From contig NZ_CP060490.1 in NCBI RefSeq assembly GCF_014334055.1, positions 868,001 to 932,000 on the forward strand: DNA of 64,000 nt, given 5' to 3'. Source of the DNA: Oscillibacter hominis. Its GTDB lineage: Bacteria; Bacillota; Clostridia; Oscillospirales; Oscillospiraceae. Made by a program: the position numbers and the translations under genes. Shown piece after piece: positions 51,360-60,607 of the stretch. Numbering within the stretch: position 1 is the stretch's first letter; the number at the start of each line of letters is the position of its first letter. The notes under the pieces were generated by a model. It was not told where the DNA came from. It saw nothing but the letters and a program-made list of their open reading frames with translations, and did no database searches.

Positions 51360-54311
51360 ATGTCTGAATGGATGACCCCCATTCCGTTTCGGGAATTGAT
51401 GACCTGGATCACCACGGAGTACCAGAGCGAAGGCTCCGTCTTCGGTGTCCACCGCCCCTATCGCGCCGGGGTGAAAAAGCTGCCCATTTTTGGAGAAACC
51501 ATCGAGACGCCCTTCGGCCCCGCCGCCGGGCCCAACACCCAGCTGGCCCAGAACATTGTGGCGGGCTACTTTGCCGGCGCCCGGTTCTTTGAGCTGAAAA
51601 CCGTCCAGAAGATGGACGGCGCGGAGCTGGCGGCCTGCATCAGCCGCCCCTGCATCCTGGCGGAGGATGAGTGCTATAACTGCGAGTGGTCCACGGAGCT
51701 CTATGTCCAGCAGGCGTTTGAGGAGTATGTGAAGGCCTGGTGCGCCTTGAAAATCCTGTCCAGGGTCTACGGCTTGGGCGACCCCAGCGGGTTTGTGTTC
51801 AACATGAGCGTGGGCTATGACCTGGCGGGCATCCAGGGGGAGAAAATCGACTCTTTCCTGAACGGCATGATCGACGCCGGGGAAACCCCCATCTTCCGGG
51901 AATGCATCCGCGTCCTGAAGGAGTTTTTCCCAGCCGAGGAGGAGTACATCGACGCCATCACGCCCCACATCTCCGGCTCTGTGACGGTCTCCACCCTCCA
52001 CGGCTGCCCGCCCGACGAGATCGAGCGCATCGCTTCCTACCTCCTCCGGGAAAAGCACCTGCACACCTTTGTCAAGTGCAATCCCACCCTTTTGGGCTAT
52101 GAGACCGCCCGGACCATTTTGGACGAGATGGGCTACGACTACATCGCCTTCGACGACCACCACTTCAACGAGGACCTTCAGTACAAAGACGCCGTCCCCA
52201 TGTTCCGCCGCCTGCTGGCCCTGGCAGAGGAGCATGGGCTGGAGTTCGGCCTGAAGCTATCCAACACTTTCCCGGTGGATGTGAAGGCGGGGGAGCTGCC
52301 AAGCCAAGAGATGTACATGGCTGGCAAGTCGCTTTTCCCCCTGACCACCGCCATGGCCGCCCGGATCGCCCGGGAGTTTGACGGCCAGCTCCGGCTCAGC
52401 TATGCCGGCGGAGCCGACTACTTCAACATCGACAAGCTGTTCGGCTGCGGCATCTGGCCCATCACCATGGCCACCACGGAGCTCAAGCCCGGCGGCTACC
52501 AGCGCTTCTCCCAGATCGGAGACAAGCTGGACGCCCTGGACTTTGCGCCATTCACGAGGGTGGATGTGGAGGGCGTGGAAGCCCTCGCCCGCGCCGCCCG
52601 GTCCGACAAATACCATGTAAAAGCCGTCAAGCCCCTGCCCAGGCGCAAGCTCTATGAGAAGGTGCCGCTGATCGACTGCTTCACCGCCCCCTGCAAGGGC
52701 GGCTGCCCCATCGGCCAGGACATCCCCGAGTACATCGAGCTCTGCCGCCAGGGCCGCTATGCCTCCGCGCTGCGGGTGATCACGGAGAAGAACCCGCTGC
52801 CCTTCATCACCGGCACCATCTGCGCCCACCGCTGCCAGAGCAAGTGCACCCGCAATTTCTATGACGAAGCGGTCCAGATCCGCTCCACCAAGCTGGTGGC
52901 CGCGGAGCGGGGCTACGATGAGCTGATGGCGGAGCTGGCGCAGCCCGCCCCCGCCGATTCCTGTGCAAAGGCCGCCATCATCGGCGGCGGCCCCACCGGC
53001 ATGGCAGCCGGCTACTTCCTGGGCCGGGCCGGAATCCCCGCCACCATCTTTGAGCAGTCCGGCCAGCTGGGAGGCATTGTCCGCCAGGTGATCCCCGCCT
53101 TCCGCATCTCCGACGCGGCCATTGATAAGGACGCGGCGCTGGTGGAAAAGATGGGCGTTGAGGTCCGGCTGAATACGAAGGCCCCCTCTGTGGCGGAGCT
53201 GAAGGTGCGGGGCTACACCCACATCTTCTTTGCCGTAGGCGCCTGGAAAGCAGGACGCCTTGACATCCCTGGCAACGTGGTGCCGGTCATCGGCTGGCTG
53301 AAGGACCTGAAGGCCGGTAGGGAAGTGCCCCTGGGCCATGTGGCCGTGGTCGGCGGCGGCAACACTGCCATGGACGCCGCCCGGGCCGCCCTCCGGGCCG
53401 GTGCCAAATCCTCCACCTTGGTCTACCGCCGGACAAAGAAATACATGCCCGCCGACGCCGAGGAGCTGGAGCTGGCCATCCGGGACGGTGTGACGTTCCT
53501 GGAGCTGGTTTCTCCCCTGGAGCAGAAGAACGGCAGGCTGCTCTGTGAAAAGATGCGCCTGGGTGAGCCGGATGCCTCCGGGCGCCGCAGGCCCGAGCCC
53601 ACCGGTGAAACCGTATCCATCGACTGCGACACGGTGATCTCCGCCGTGGGAGAGCAGGTGGAAAGCGAACTGTTCACCTCCAACGGCATCCATGTGGACA
53701 GCCGCGGCATCCCTGATTTCCAAACCAATTTGGAGAATGTCTACGCAGGCGGCGACGCCATGCGGGGACCCGCCACCGTGGTGGAGGGCATCGCCGACGC
53801 CCAGGCCTTTGCTAACGCGGTCATCGGCCAGGCCCGCACCTTCAAGATGCCTCCCCATGCCGCTGCCAGCCGGGAGTCCGCCCTTGCCAAGAAGGGCGTG
53901 CTCTGCGAGTCCGCAAAATGTGAGGGAGACCGGTGCCTCAGCTGCAATGTGGTGTGCCAGGTTTGCGCCGATGTGTGCCCCAACCGGGCCAACGTGGTCA
54001 TCCGGCTGCCGGACGGCCGCCATCAGATCCTCCATGTGGACCGGATGTGCAACGAATGCGGTAACTGCGCCGTGTTCTGTCCCTATGACAGTGCTCCTTA
54101 CCGGGATAAATTCACCCTCTTCCTGGACCGCAAGGGCTTTGAGGAGAGCGTGAACAACCAGGGCTTTTTGCCTCTGGGCGGCGGTAAGGTGCTGGTGCGC
54201 CTGGCCGGCGAGGTCTTTGAGGCGGATCTTGCAGGCGACAATCCGCTGCCCGCTGACATCGAGATCCTGATCCTCACCGTACTGAACCAATATGCCTATC
54301 TGATCGGCTGA
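51360..54311 (+). CDS. ygfK: YgfK-type multi-domain oxidoreductase
   Basis: A 983-residue soluble flavo-iron-sulfur protein. Residues 1-430 resemble a dihydroorotate/dihydropyrimidine dehydrogenase-like barrel (NMSVGYDLAGIQG, GCPPDEIERIA, TTAMAARIAREFDGQLRLSYAGGADYFN). From about 440, a GltD-like iron-sulfur motif (CKGGCPIGQDIPEYIELC) is followed by FAD (GGGPTGMAAGYFLGRAG, about 542) and NAD(P)H (VVGGGNTAMDAARAAL, about 662) domains. The C-terminus holds two ferredoxin clusters: CLSCNVVCQVCADVCP and CNECGNCAVFCPYD. It fits reduction of a purine ring with electrons from NAD(P)H or ferredoxin. The E. coli name, selenate reductase subunit, may mislead here. Confidence 0.93.
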   Translation: MSEWMTPIPFRELMTWITTEYQSEGSVFGVHRPYRAGVKKLPIFGETIETPFGPAAGPNTQLAQNIVAGYFAGARFFELKTVQKMDGAELAACISRPCILAEDECYNCEWSTELYVQQAFEEYVKAWCALKILSRVYGLGDPSGFVFNMSVGYDLAGIQGEKIDSFLNGMIDAGETPIFRECIRVLKEFFPAEEEYIDAITPHISGSVTVSTLHGCPPDEIERIASYLLREKHLHTFVKCNPTLLGYETARTILDEMGYDYIAFDDHHFNEDLQYKDAVPMFRRLLALAEEHGLEFGLKLSNTFPVDVKAGELPSQEMYMAGKSLFPLTTAMAARIAREFDGQLRLSYAGGADYFNIDKLFGCGIWPITMATTELKPGGYQRFSQIGDKLDALDFAPFTRVDVEGVEALARAARSDKYHVKAVKPLPRRKLYEKVPLIDCFTAPCKGGCPIGQDIPEYIELCRQGRYASALRVITEKNPLPFITGTICAHRCQSKCTRNFYDEAVQIRSTKLVAAERGYDELMAELAQPAPADSCAKAAIIGGGPTGMAAGYFLGRAGIPATIFEQSGQLGGIVRQVIPAFRISDAAIDKDAALVEKMGVEVRLNTKAPSVAELKVRGYTHIFFAVGAWKAGRLDIPGNVVPVIGWLKDLKAGREVPLGHVAVVGGGNTAMDAARAALRAGAKSSTLVYRRTKKYMPADAEELELAIRDGVTFLELVSPLEQKNGRLLCEKMRLGEPDASGRRRPEPTGETVSIDCDTVISAVGEQVESELFTSNGIHVDSRGIPDFQTNLENVYAGGDAMRGPATVVEGIADAQAFANAVIGQARTFKMPPHAAASRESALAKKGVLCESAKCEGDRCLSCNVVCQVCADVCPNRANVVIRLPDGRHQILHVDRMCNECGNCAVFCPYDSAPYRDKFTLFLDRKGFEESVNNQGFLPLGGGKVLVRLAGEVFEADLAGDNPLPADIEILILTVLNQYAYLIG

Positions 54312-54323
54312 GTCCATTTGAGG

Positions 54324-54361
54324 AAAACCGTCTGGACGCATTGCGTCCAGACGGTTTTTTG
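54324..54361 (+). terminator. Terminator of the ssnA-ygfK operon
   Basis: Perfect 17-bp stem around a one-base centre (AAAACCGTCTGGACGCA / TGCGTCCAGACGGTTTT), then T-run. Confidence 0.9.
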
Positions 54362-54514
54362 TGCGTATGTCTTGTTCCGGTTGGCCGCCGTGGAGCTTTC
54401 CGGGCCTCAGCACTTGGCGGGGACCGTTCTGTGCGAAAAAATATTCTAAAAATATCATCCCCCTGTAGCATTTTTTGCCTTTGGAGGGTATTCCCAATAG
54501 AAAGGAGGGAGAGC

Positions 54515-54967
54515 TTGGAACAGCCCGAGGAGATTGTCCGCCGCTACGGCGATATGGTATACCGGCTGGCCTATGCCCGGACCCGGAGCCGCAGCGACGC
54601 CGACGACATCTTTCAGGAGGTTTTCCTCCGATATTTCCGTATCCCCCGCCGCTTTGAAAGCGAGGAGCACCGCAAGGCCTGGCTGCTGCGTGTGACGGCC
54701 AACTGCGGCAACAGCTTTTGGTCCTCGTCCCACCCCAACAGCCCGCTGCCGGAGGAGCTGCCCTGTCCCACGCCGGAGGAGTCCGGACTGGAGGAAGCGA
54801 TGCAGGCATTGCCGCCCAATTACCGAACAGTAATTCACCTTTACTACTATGAGGGCTATTCCACGGAGGAGATCGGCCGATTGCTCCACCGCGCCTCCTC
54901 CACCGTCCGCACCCAGTTGACCCGGGCCAGACGACAGCTCTCCCACTTGCTGAAAGGAGACCAATGA
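54515..54967 (+). CDS. ECF-type RNA polymerase sigma factor
   Basis: A 150-residue sigma-70 family factor of the extracytoplasmic type. Region 2 is VRRYGDMVYRLAYARTRSRSDADDIFQEVFLRYFR. Region 4 is LPPNYRTVIHLYYYEGYSTEEIGRLLHRASSTVRTQLTRARRQL. The start is TTG 54515, eight bases after a perfect AAAGGAGGG, and it matches the family N-terminus. An in-frame upstream part to 54341 is rejected. The anti-sigma-like gene begins one base after its stop. Confidence 0.92.
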   Translation: MEQPEEIVRRYGDMVYRLAYARTRSRSDADDIFQEVFLRYFRIPRRFESEEHRKAWLLRVTANCGNSFWSSSHPNSPLPEELPCPTPEESGLEEAMQALPPNYRTVIHLYYYEGYSTEEIGRLLHRASSTVRTQLTRARRQLSHLLKGDQ

Positions 54968-54968
54968 G

Positions 54969-55976
54969 ATGTTTGAAGAAGCCTATCGCGCCATGAACGA
55001 TCCGCTCCACCCCAGCGCCGAAGTGGTGGAGCGCACCCTCCGGAGAGTCCGGCGCCGTCCCGCCTGGCACCGGGCAGCAGCAGCGGCGGCCGCCCTGGCC
55101 CTCTGCGCCGCCACGCCGCTGGCCGCCCGGGCGGAACCCGTCTATCAGCTCCTCTACGCCGTCTCGCCCGCCGCCGCCCAGTTCTTCCAGCCGGTCCAGA
55201 AAACTTGTGAGGACAACGGTATCCGGATGGAGGTGGTGTCCGTACAGACGGAGGGCGATACCGCCCAGGCCTACATCGCCCTGACGGATTTGACCGGCAG
55301 CCGCGTGGATGAGACCACCGACCTTTACGACAGCTACTCCATGCATGTCCCCTTCGACTCCACCAGCTACTGCGAGCTGGAGGCGTTTGACCCTGCGGCC
55401 GGGACCGCCCTGTTCCGGGTGAGTGAGCAGACCATGAACGGACAGCCTGTTCCCGGGGGAAAGATGACCTTCTCCCTGAACTGTTTCCTCAGCGGGAAGG
55501 AGACCACCGAGGACCTGACGCTGGATATCCCTCTAACAGAGTACGCCCAAGAGATGCCAACCACCGACGGCTACCAGTGCCGTGGCGGCGGCTATTCCCT
55601 GCCTGAGGGGGAGGCCCTGTTGGAAAACGCTCCCATGCTGAAGCCGGGGACAGCAATTTCAATCCCTGTCAATGGGTTTTCCATTACAGCGATTGGATAT
55701 GTGGAAGGGCTCCTTCATATCCAGGTGAAGATCGCAGAGTTGCCCACCACCGACGGCCACTGCTCACTGCGGCTGGAGGATGCGGAGGGAAATATGGTGT
55801 CCAGTCTCTATTCCGCCGCGTTTACCGGTGGGGAAGTGCGGGAGGACTACTATGAGTTCGTCTTTGACCTTTCCCCGGAGAAGCTGAACCGCTACAGCAT
55901 CTGCGGCGACTTTTATACCTCCGGCCAGTATACGGAGGGCCGCTGGCGCGTCACCTTCCCTTTGGAGCGGCCATAG
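54969..55976 (+). CDS. Membrane protein, putative anti-sigma factor
   Basis: A 335-residue protein encoded one base after the ECF sigma gene. Residues 1-30 are a charged cytoplasmic segment (MNDPLHPSAEVVERTLRRVRRRP) suited to sigma binding. A single membrane helix follows (AAAAAAALALCAATPLAARA, about 38-55). The remaining 280 residues are extracytoplasmic with no catalytic motif. This is the shape of RsiV-like or DUF4179-type anti-sigma factors. Signal unknown. It ends about 115 bp before a 23-bp inverted repeat. Confidence 0.8.
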   Translation: MFEEAYRAMNDPLHPSAEVVERTLRRVRRRPAWHRAAAAAAALALCAATPLAARAEPVYQLLYAVSPAAAQFFQPVQKTCEDNGIRMEVVSVQTEGDTAQAYIALTDLTGSRVDETTDLYDSYSMHVPFDSTSYCELEAFDPAAGTALFRVSEQTMNGQPVPGGKMTFSLNCFLSGKETTEDLTLDIPLTEYAQEMPTTDGYQCRGGGYSLPEGEALLENAPMLKPGTAISIPVNGFSITAIGYVEGLLHIQVKIAELPTTDGHCSLRLEDAEGNMVSSLYSAAFTGGEVREDYYEFVFDLSPEKLNRYSICGDFYTSGQYTEGRWRVTFPLERP

Positions 55977-56090
55977 CTGATACGAAGAAAAGCTCTGAGT
56001 TTCCATCTTCTCACAGGCACTGCAACTCCGGCGGAGGGGTGGAAGAGAAAGCCTTTCAGCCTGAGCAGGTACAGGTCGCTTCCTGGATCG

Positions 56091-56138
56091 ATCAAACCCC
56101 CCGTGGAGGATTCACGAATCCTCCACGGGGGGTTTGAT
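56091..56138. terminator. Long perfect inverted repeat, convergent terminator
   Basis: Twenty-three-base-pair arms starting ATCAAACCCCCCGTGG, with only two bases between them. T-runs on both sides are short (TTTGATTT). It separates the anti-sigma and upp genes. The remaining 55977-56090 and 56139-56186 show nothing else. Confidence 0.75.
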
Positions 56139-56186
56139 TTGAAAAAATGCTCCGGTTTTCCCTCACCCTGCGGCGGTGGCAGGTTC

Positions 56187-56819
56187 TCACTTGGTGCCGA
56201 AGATGCGGTCGCCTGCGTCTCCCAGGCCAGGGACAATATAGCCGTGGTCGTTCAGGTGGCTGTCCACAGCCGCCACATAGATCTCCACATCGGGGTGCTC
56301 CTGCTGGATGCGCTCAATCCCCTCCGGAGCGGCCAGCACGTCCATCAGCTTGATGTGCTTGCAGCCGTATTCCTTCATGAAGGTGATGGCGGCGGAGGCA
56401 GAGCCGCCGGTGGCCAGCATGGGGTCCACGATCAGCACATCCCGGCTGGCGATGTCCGCGGGCATCTTGCAGTAGTATTTCACAGGCTTCAGCGTGGCCG
56501 GGTCCCGATACAGGCCGATGTGGCCCACCCGGGCGGCGGGAATCATTTTCAGCACGCCGTCCACCATGCCGAGGCCCGCCCGGAGGATGGGGACAATGGC
56601 CATCTTTTTTCCGGAGAGGGTCTGGAAGGTGCCTGTGTCCACGGGGGTCTTAACCGTGACCTCCTCCAGGGGCAGGTCGCGGGTCGCCTCATAAGTCATC
56701 AACATGGCGATCTCGGAGACCAGCTCACGGAAGTCCTTTGTGCTGGTATTTTCATTGCGCAAAATGGTCAGCTTGTGCTGAAGGAGGGGGTGGTTCAGGA
56801 CATGTACGTTTTCATTCAT
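56187..56819 (-). CDS. upp: Uracil phosphoribosyltransferase
   Basis: Makes UMP from uracil and PRPP. The 210-residue protein is standard for the family: [25 protein letters not shown] at the start, [10 protein letters not shown], the PRPP loop [14 protein letters not shown], and the uracil-contact C-terminus [18 protein letters not shown]. The start overlaps the tsaB stop by eight bases, so they are coupled. This pyrimidine salvage gene is next to tRNA-modification genes rather than other nucleotide genes. Confidence 0.97.
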   Translation of the reverse strand: MNENVHVLNHPLLQHKLTILRNENTSTKDFRELVSEIAMLMTYEATRDLPLEEVTVKTPVDTGTFQTLSGKKMAIVPILRAGLGMVDGVLKMIPAARVGHIGLYRDPATLKPVKYYCKMPADIASRDVLIVDPMLATGGSASAAITFMKEYGCKHIKLMDVLAAPEGIERIQQEHPDVEIYVAAVDSHLNDHGYIVPGLGDAGDRIFGTK

Positions 56820-57525
56820 GTTGGACAGCTCCTATTCTTTTGTTTCGTTCCCGCTCCGCCTGGGATAACCTCAGGTAGACCGGCTTCAGGTCCTGGGCAG
56901 CGACGGTTTGCCCCGCCTGCGCCATGCGTTCGGCCACGATGCCCACGCCCACGGCGTGCTGCATCACCAGACGGGAGGGGGCCATGCGGCAGCCAATCCC
57001 ATTTTTCGACAAATCATTATAGCACAGCTGCGCGCCGTCTCCAACTATGATTTTGTTTTTTTTGCAAGTTTTCAATTCACCGCCCAACTCCTCCAAAGAG
57101 ATGGCCCGGTCGGGGCAGAGCCGGGTCAAAACGCCGTCCTTTGCCTCAAAGAGGGCGTTGTAGACCTGGGCGCGGCGGGCGTCCATGGCGCAGACGATCA
57201 CACCGTCCAGGTGGGCGACCCCCTGGGCCATGGCCTCCAGGGTGGAAACGCCCACGCAGGGCAGCTCCCTGGCCCAGGCCAGGCCCTTGGCGGCGGCGAT
57301 GCCGATTCGGATGCCGGTGAAAGAGCCGGGGCCGGCGGCCACGGCGATGGCGTCCAGGTCGGCAAGGGACAGCTCACTGCTGCACAGCATGGCTTCCACC
57401 ATGGGCATCAGCGTGCGGCTGTGGGTCAGCCCCACGCACTGGTAGGCGGAGGCCAGCACGCAGCCGTTCTCCACCACGGCGGCGGAGACGGCCTTAGCCG
57501 ATGTCTCCAGAGCCAGTAATTTCAT
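56812..57525 (-). CDS. tsaB: tRNA threonylcarbamoyladenosine factor TsaB
   Basis: A 237-residue ASKHA-fold protein that supports TsaD in making the t6A base of tRNAs. [21 protein letters not shown] and [25 protein letters not shown] are the diagnostic motifs. ATG 57525 follows AGGAGG and lies 32 bp inside the tsaE gene, so the two overlap. The longer frame to 57726 is only tsaE read in another phase. TsaD is not in the window. Confidence 0.95.
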   Translation of the reverse strand: MKLLALETSAKAVSAAVVENGCVLASAYQCVGLTHSRTLMPMVEAMLCSSELSLADLDAIAVAAGPGSFTGIRIGIAAAKGLAWARELPCVGVSTLEAMAQGVAHLDGVIVCAMDARRAQVYNALFEAKDGVLTRLCPDRAISLEELGGELKTCKKNKIIVGDGAQLCYNDLSKNGIGCRMAPSRLVMQHAVGVGIVAERMAQAGQTVAAQDLKPVYLRLSQAERERNKRIGAVQHE

Positions 57526-57949
57526 GGTCTTGTCCTCCTGTAACCGTGATGATGCGCCAGTCCTCCTGCTCCGGATGGCGCCGCAGCTCCACCCAGAGGG
57601 TGCCGGGCGGCAGGGCGTCGGCCACCCGCTCGCTCCACTCCACGGCGCAGACGCCGCGCCGGTCCAGATAATCCTCCCACCCAATGTCGAAAAGGGCGTC
57701 GGAGTCCTCCAGCCGGTACATGTCAAAGTGAAAGAGGGGAACGGCGCCCTCGTATTCGTTCACAATTGTAAACGTGGGGCTGGTGACCCGTCCGGAGCAC
57801 CCCAGGCCTCTGGCCAGCCCCCGGGTAAAGGCGGTCTTGCCCATTCCCAGGCCGCCCCGGTACGCCAGCACGGTTCCCGGCCGGAGCCGAGCGCCCAGCG
57901 CCTCTCCGATCCGCTCTGTCTCTGCCTCGCTGTGGGAAAGATACTCCAT
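57494..57949 (-). CDS. tsaE: tRNA threonylcarbamoyladenosine ATPase TsaE
   Basis: A 151-residue P-loop ATPase. Walker A is GGLGMGKTAFTRGLARGLG. SPTFTIVNEYEG, HFDMYRL and VEWSERV are all typical of TsaE. It binds the TsaB-TsaD complex and drives t6A synthesis. ATG 57949 is the first gene of the tsaE-tsaB-upp minus-strand unit. The divergent rodA promoter lies just upstream. Confidence 0.95.
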   Translation of the reverse strand: MEYLSHSEAETERIGEALGARLRPGTVLAYRGGLGMGKTAFTRGLARGLGCSGRVTSPTFTIVNEYEGAVPLFHFDMYRLEDSDALFDIGWEDYLDRRGVCAVEWSERVADALPPGTLWVELRRHPEQEDWRIITVTGGQDHEITGSGDIG

Positions 57950-58037
57950 TGCCCACCCTCCTCAATTCCTGTTCGGCAAAATAGTATATCACAATGCAGC
58001 CCGGTTGAAAAGGAAAAGCTTGTTTACAGAATGTTGG

Positions 58038-58066
58038 TTTACAGAAAACCCAGCCTGTGGTATACT
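58038..58066 (+). promoter_or_regulatory. Promoter of rodA
   Basis: TTTACA, 17 bp, TATACT, with an extended -10 TGG before it. The start ATG 58123 is about 55 bases downstream. Confidence 0.7.
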
Positions 58067-58122
58067 ATACCATCACGGCCAGAATATGGAAGATGCCAAA
58101 AGATAATGAGATGGAGCGTGTC

Positions 58123-59277
58123 ATGTTCACTCGTCTAAAGAGCATTATATCTGATTTTATTCAGCAGGCCGACCTGGTCCTGCTGGCGCTGTGCTGTACG
58201 GCCACATGCTACGGCCTGGCCCTGATCTACAGCGCCACCCGCTACAAGGACACCTACCGATATGTGGTGGTCCAGGCGGCGGCGCTCTGTATCGGGATTT
58301 TGTGCTATATTTTCTTCTCCATGGTGGACATCGAGGAGCTGTCAAAGAAGTGGAAGTGGCTGGTGGCCTTCAATGTGGTGTTCATCCTGCTGCTGATCCC
58401 TTTCGGCAAGGAGGTCTATGGAAACCGGGCATGGGTGCATTTCCCGGGGATGCCGGTGAACATCGGCCCGGCGGAGTTCATTAAAATCACTTTCTCCATC
58501 CTGCTGTCCCGGCAGCTTCAGTGGCTCCAGGAGGAGAAGCGGGATTTAAAATCCATCAGCGCCATTGCATTCATCGGCGGCCACACCATTTTGCTGTGCG
58601 GCTATTACTATGTGATCTCCAGCGATATGGGCAACGCCCTGGTGTATGTCTTTATCTTCATCTGCATGGCTTTTGCGGCGGGTGTGGCGCTGCGGTGGTT
58701 CGTACTGGCCTTCGCCGCGGCCGGCGGCGGCATTACGGCGCTCTGGGCCATGGATTTGATCCCCTCCTATATGAAAGAGCGGTTCATCGTCCTTTTTGAC
58801 CACTCCTATGACCCCCTGGGGAAGGGATGGCAGCAGACCCGCAGCCTGCTGGCCCTTGGCTCCGGGCAGCTGACCGGCCAGGGTTTTTTGAACGGCACCC
58901 AGACGCAGGCGCGCTATGACGGGTCCCTTCCCGCCCGCTGGACGGACTTCATTTTCTCCGTGGCCGGAGAGGAGCTGGGGATGTTGGGCTGCCTTGGGAT
59001 CATCCTCATCCTGGCCGCCATCATCGTCCGGTGCCTGATGGTGGCCAAGCGGGCAAAGACCAGGATGTCGGCCTATATCTGCGTGGGCATGGCGGCCATG
59101 CTGATCTTTCAAACGGTGGAAAATATCGGAATGTGCCTTTTTGTCATGCCGGTGATCGGGCTGACGCTGCCATTTTTCAGCTACGGCGGGTCCTCGGTTG
59201 TGACACTCTTCTGCGCCATGGGCGTGGTGTCCGGCATCAAGAAGCGGTCTTTGCCGGACTGGCTGCGGAACCGATAG
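58123..59277 (+). CDS. rodA: RodA/FtsW/SpoVE-family cell-wall polymerase
   Basis: A 384-residue membrane glycosyltransferase of the SEDS family, with about ten membrane helices. SEDS residues: FGKEVYGNRAWVHFPGMPVNIGPAEFIKI, SSDMGNALVYVF, GWQQTRSLLALGSGQLTGQGFL, ARWTDFIFSVAGEELGMLGCL and LPFFSYGGSSVV. It polymerises peptidoglycan glycan strands. Assignment to RodA rather than FtsW or SpoVE is tentative, as no partner PBP gene is adjacent. ATG 58123 has GGAG at six bases. Upstream in-frame starts at 58057 and 58093 lie within the promoter's leader and lack ribosome sites. Confidence 0.88.
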   Translation: MFTRLKSIISDFIQQADLVLLALCCTATCYGLALIYSATRYKDTYRYVVVQAAALCIGILCYIFFSMVDIEELSKKWKWLVAFNVVFILLLIPFGKEVYGNRAWVHFPGMPVNIGPAEFIKITFSILLSRQLQWLQEEKRDLKSISAIAFIGGHTILLCGYYYVISSDMGNALVYVFIFICMAFAAGVALRWFVLAFAAAGGGITALWAMDLIPSYMKERFIVLFDHSYDPLGKGWQQTRSLLALGSGQLTGQGFLNGTQTQARYDGSLPARWTDFIFSVAGEELGMLGCLGIILILAAIIVRCLMVAKRAKTRMSAYICVGMAAMLIFQTVENIGMCLFVMPVIGLTLPFFSYGGSSVVTLFCAMGVVSGIKKRSLPDWLRNR

Positions 59278-59464
59278 GCTTTGGCAGTTCAAACCAGATT
59301 TGTCAGCAAAAAAAGCGGGCAGTTCCCTTGCGGGCGGGAAAGTTCCGGTCGTGACTGCACGTGGCCGCATGCTTGGCACGCCGCTCGCAGACGCATACGC
59401 GCGCATAGTTTTTGCAGCTGTGGAAAACAATACTTCTATCCAAATCAAACAGGAGGTATTCGTT

Positions 59465-60445
59465 TTGAAACAGTTCAGATGGCAAATGAGCCTTTTCCTG
59501 GCCCTCACTTTGGCAATGCTGACCACCCAGCCGGCCGCGGCTCTGTTTGGAATCCAGCCCAAGGAGGAGGCGCCCGCAGCGGCGGAGGGCGCGCCCATCG
59601 CCAGGGAGCTGGAGATCAGCGCCTACCGCGGCGTCCCCTACACCGGCCAATTCCAGAGCAACACGGAGGGCGTGACCTACGCTCTGGCGGACGAGCCCAA
59701 AAAGGGCACCGTCACGGTGGAGGGCGACAGCTTCACCTACACGTCGGAGAAGACCGGCAGCGACAGCTTCACTTACACCGCCACCGATGCGGACGGCAAA
59801 ACCTCGTCTCCCGCCACGGTGAAGATCACTGTGACCAAAGCCAAGACCCCGGTCACTTACGCCGACCTGGAGGGCTCTGCCGCCCAGACCGCGGCGATCC
59901 GCCTGGCGGAGTGCGGCGTATTCACCGGCGCCAACGTGGGCGGCAGCTATTTCTTTGAGCCGGACCGCGCCGTATCCCGGGGCGAATTCCTGGCCATGAC
60001 CATGGAGACCGCCGGCCTTGCTGCGGAAGAGGCTGTGAATCTCACCGGATTTTCCGACGATGAAGCCATCCCCACCTGGGCCAAGTCCTATGCAACGGCC
60101 GCTGTGGAAGAGGGCGTGATCCGGGGCGTAACCACGGACGCGGGCGTGGTATTTTCCGCGAATTCCCCCATCAGCTTCAACGAAGCCGCCACCATTTTGA
60201 ACCGGGTGCTCTCCGTCAGCGACGTAGACGTGGAAACCTGGTACGCCGACCGGGACAGCGTGCCCTCCTGGGCGGCCCAGGCCGTGGGCAACATGGAGTC
60301 GGTGAATGTGCTGGCCACCGGGAGCTTCGGCAGCACGAAGATGAGCGAGCAGGTGACCCGGGCGGACGCGGCCCAGATGCTCTGCGCGGCAAAGACGCTG
60401 CTGGAAGGGAAACAGACCGGCTTTTTCGACTGGCTGGGCGAATGA
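59465..60445 (+). CDS. Secreted protein with Ig-like domain and SLH repeats
   Basis: A 326-residue secreted protein. TTG 59465 follows AGGAGGT at seven bases and begins MKQFRWQMSLFLALTLAML, a signal peptide cleaved near AAA. Residues 50-130 form a cadherin-type or Big-type beta-sandwich (KGTVTVEGDSFTYTSEKTGSDSFTYTATDADG). The remainder consists of SLH-like modules: TAAIRLAECGVFTGANVGGSYFFEPDRAVSRGEFLAM and others. It is probably anchored to the cell wall. The strings differ from consensus SLH but keep the spacing. No enzyme domain is present. Confidence 0.82.
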   Translation: MKQFRWQMSLFLALTLAMLTTQPAAALFGIQPKEEAPAAAEGAPIARELEISAYRGVPYTGQFQSNTEGVTYALADEPKKGTVTVEGDSFTYTSEKTGSDSFTYTATDADGKTSSPATVKITVTKAKTPVTYADLEGSAAQTAAIRLAECGVFTGANVGGSYFFEPDRAVSRGEFLAMTMETAGLAAEEAVNLTGFSDDEAIPTWAKSYATAAVEEGVIRGVTTDAGVVFSANSPISFNEAATILNRVLSVSDVDVETWYADRDSVPSWAAQAVGNMESVNVLATGSFGSTKMSEQVTRADAAQMLCAAKTLLEGKQTGFFDWLGE

Positions 60446-60449
60446 AATC

Positions 60450-60493
60450 AAGCGGGCGGACAGAGGGGAAACTCCCTGATGCGCCCGCTTTTT
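60450..60493 (+). terminator. Terminator of the SLH-protein gene
   Basis: Stem AGCGGGCG / CGCCCGCT with a long loop, then TTTTT. Confidence 0.7.
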
Positions 60494-60607
60494 CCCTTGT
60501 ATTCCGGAGCCTTCTGTGCTAAAGTGTATCCTGTTATAATAGGTTGATGAAAAAGGTTCCATGCCGCGCAAACCGACCCGCGGCAGACCAAAGGAGTGAG
60601 AAGAACC

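Noticed and set aside
52257..55346. Minus-strand open frame of 1029 codons opposite ygfK and the sigma gene
   Set aside because: It is a GC-rich shadow spanning several real genes, low-complexity in composition and without any recognisable motif.
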